From positions 1 to 52,930 of the forward strand of contig JAGUQX010000040.1 in NCBI GenBank assembly GCA_030153485.1: a DNA stretch of 52,930 nucleotides, written 5' to 3'. Source of the DNA: Oscillospiraceae bacterium (GTDB lineage Bacteria > Bacillota > Clostridia > Oscillospirales > Ruminococcaceae). The position numbers and the translations under genes were made by a program. Below are positions 52,737 to 52,930 of this stretch, piece after piece. The notes beneath the pieces were generated by a model that was not told the DNA's origin, searched no databases, and saw only the letters and a program-made list of their open reading frames with translations. Each line of letters begins with the position of its first letter. Positions within the stretch are counted from its first letter, which is position 1.

Positions 52737-52930
52737 TTATTTAAACCTATATGTTTTTATTATATTATTTTACAAATATATTTTTTATCTATATATTTAG
52801 TATAACTATATATAAGTATTATTTATTCTTTTTGTATTAGAAGTAAGTAAGAGTGGGTTAGTAAGTAGTTGTAAAAAATAAACACCACCCCTCTATATAA
52901 GAGAAGATATATTATTTTCAGATAGAAAAA
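52737..52930. other. window end without recognised features
   Basis: AT-rich sequence with GTAAGTAAGAGTGGGTTAGTAAGTAG and an AACACCACCC stretch. No reading frame or clear fold can be supported. Confidence 0.4.

Overview
The window is very AT-rich DNA, estimated by eye at well under one third GC. The only GC-rich islands are proline-rich coding repeats at the left end. It comes from an endospore-forming, low-GC Gram-positive bacterium. Sporulation genes (spoIIQ, spoIIP, gpr, spoIID, a pdaB-type deacetylase), a class B sortase with a PMTG-type surface protein, a type A-like RNase P RNA, PPi-type phosphofructokinase signatures and the dgt-dnaG-rpoD cluster all point to Clostridia rather than Bacilli. 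I cannot name the species. The tyrosine- and proline-rich proteins at the left end suggest a host-associated life, but that is inference.

Positions 1-6625 are the accessory part. Four consecutive genes (the first cut by the window edge) encode low-complexity, repeat-built proteins with short in-frame DNA repeats, polybasic segments, SH3-ligand-like proline motifs and, in the 546-aa protein, eight 'IY' tyrosine sites that resemble EPIYA, ITIM and ITSM motifs. Thirty-two bases after the last of them starts a 725-aa VgrG/gpD-like spike protein of a contractile injection system. I read this as a spike plus a cassette of candidate injected effectors aimed at eukaryotic signalling. No sheath, tube or baseplate gene lies inside the window.

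Positions 6630-19012 hold spoIIQ, PPi-type phosphofructokinase, a D-Ala-D-Ala carboxypeptidase, the remnant of a Vat/CatB-type acetyltransferase, a CorC/HlyC-type protein, trxB, nth, a TPP riboswitch with thiT, two TrkA/RCK proteins, a sugar-ABC ATPase, a DUF4830 protein, rpe (apparently started at ATT) and a MecA-like adaptor. Positions 19124-26586 hold phosphoglucomutase, rpmE, a YigZ-family gene, dgt-dnaG-rpoD, an Rrf2 regulator and rnpB.

Positions 26584-36814 hold spoIIP, gpr, rpsT, two tandem paralogous solute-binding lipoproteins, a PdaB-like deacetylase, the DUF969-DUF979-pcp 5-oxoproline module (pcp apparently started at ATA) and spoIID. Positions 36877-45331 are one strand: sortase B, thiI, a cysteine desulfurase, a CsbB-like glycosyltransferase with YfhO, and pyruvate kinase. 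Then come the surface protein, secA, three tRNAs (Pro, Thr, Tyr), a gene-free segment with a rod-shaped RNA fold that could be 6S RNA, and an unknown membrane-anchored protein.

The backbone genes form normal groups: a spore engulfment set (SpoIIQ, SpoIID, SpoIIP), sulfur transfer to tRNA (desulfurase and ThiI), wall-polymer glycosylation (GT2 and YfhO), and pyroglutamate uptake and release. Several long, nearly perfect AT-rich palindromes lie between genes. Some act as bidirectional terminators, others overlap promoters.
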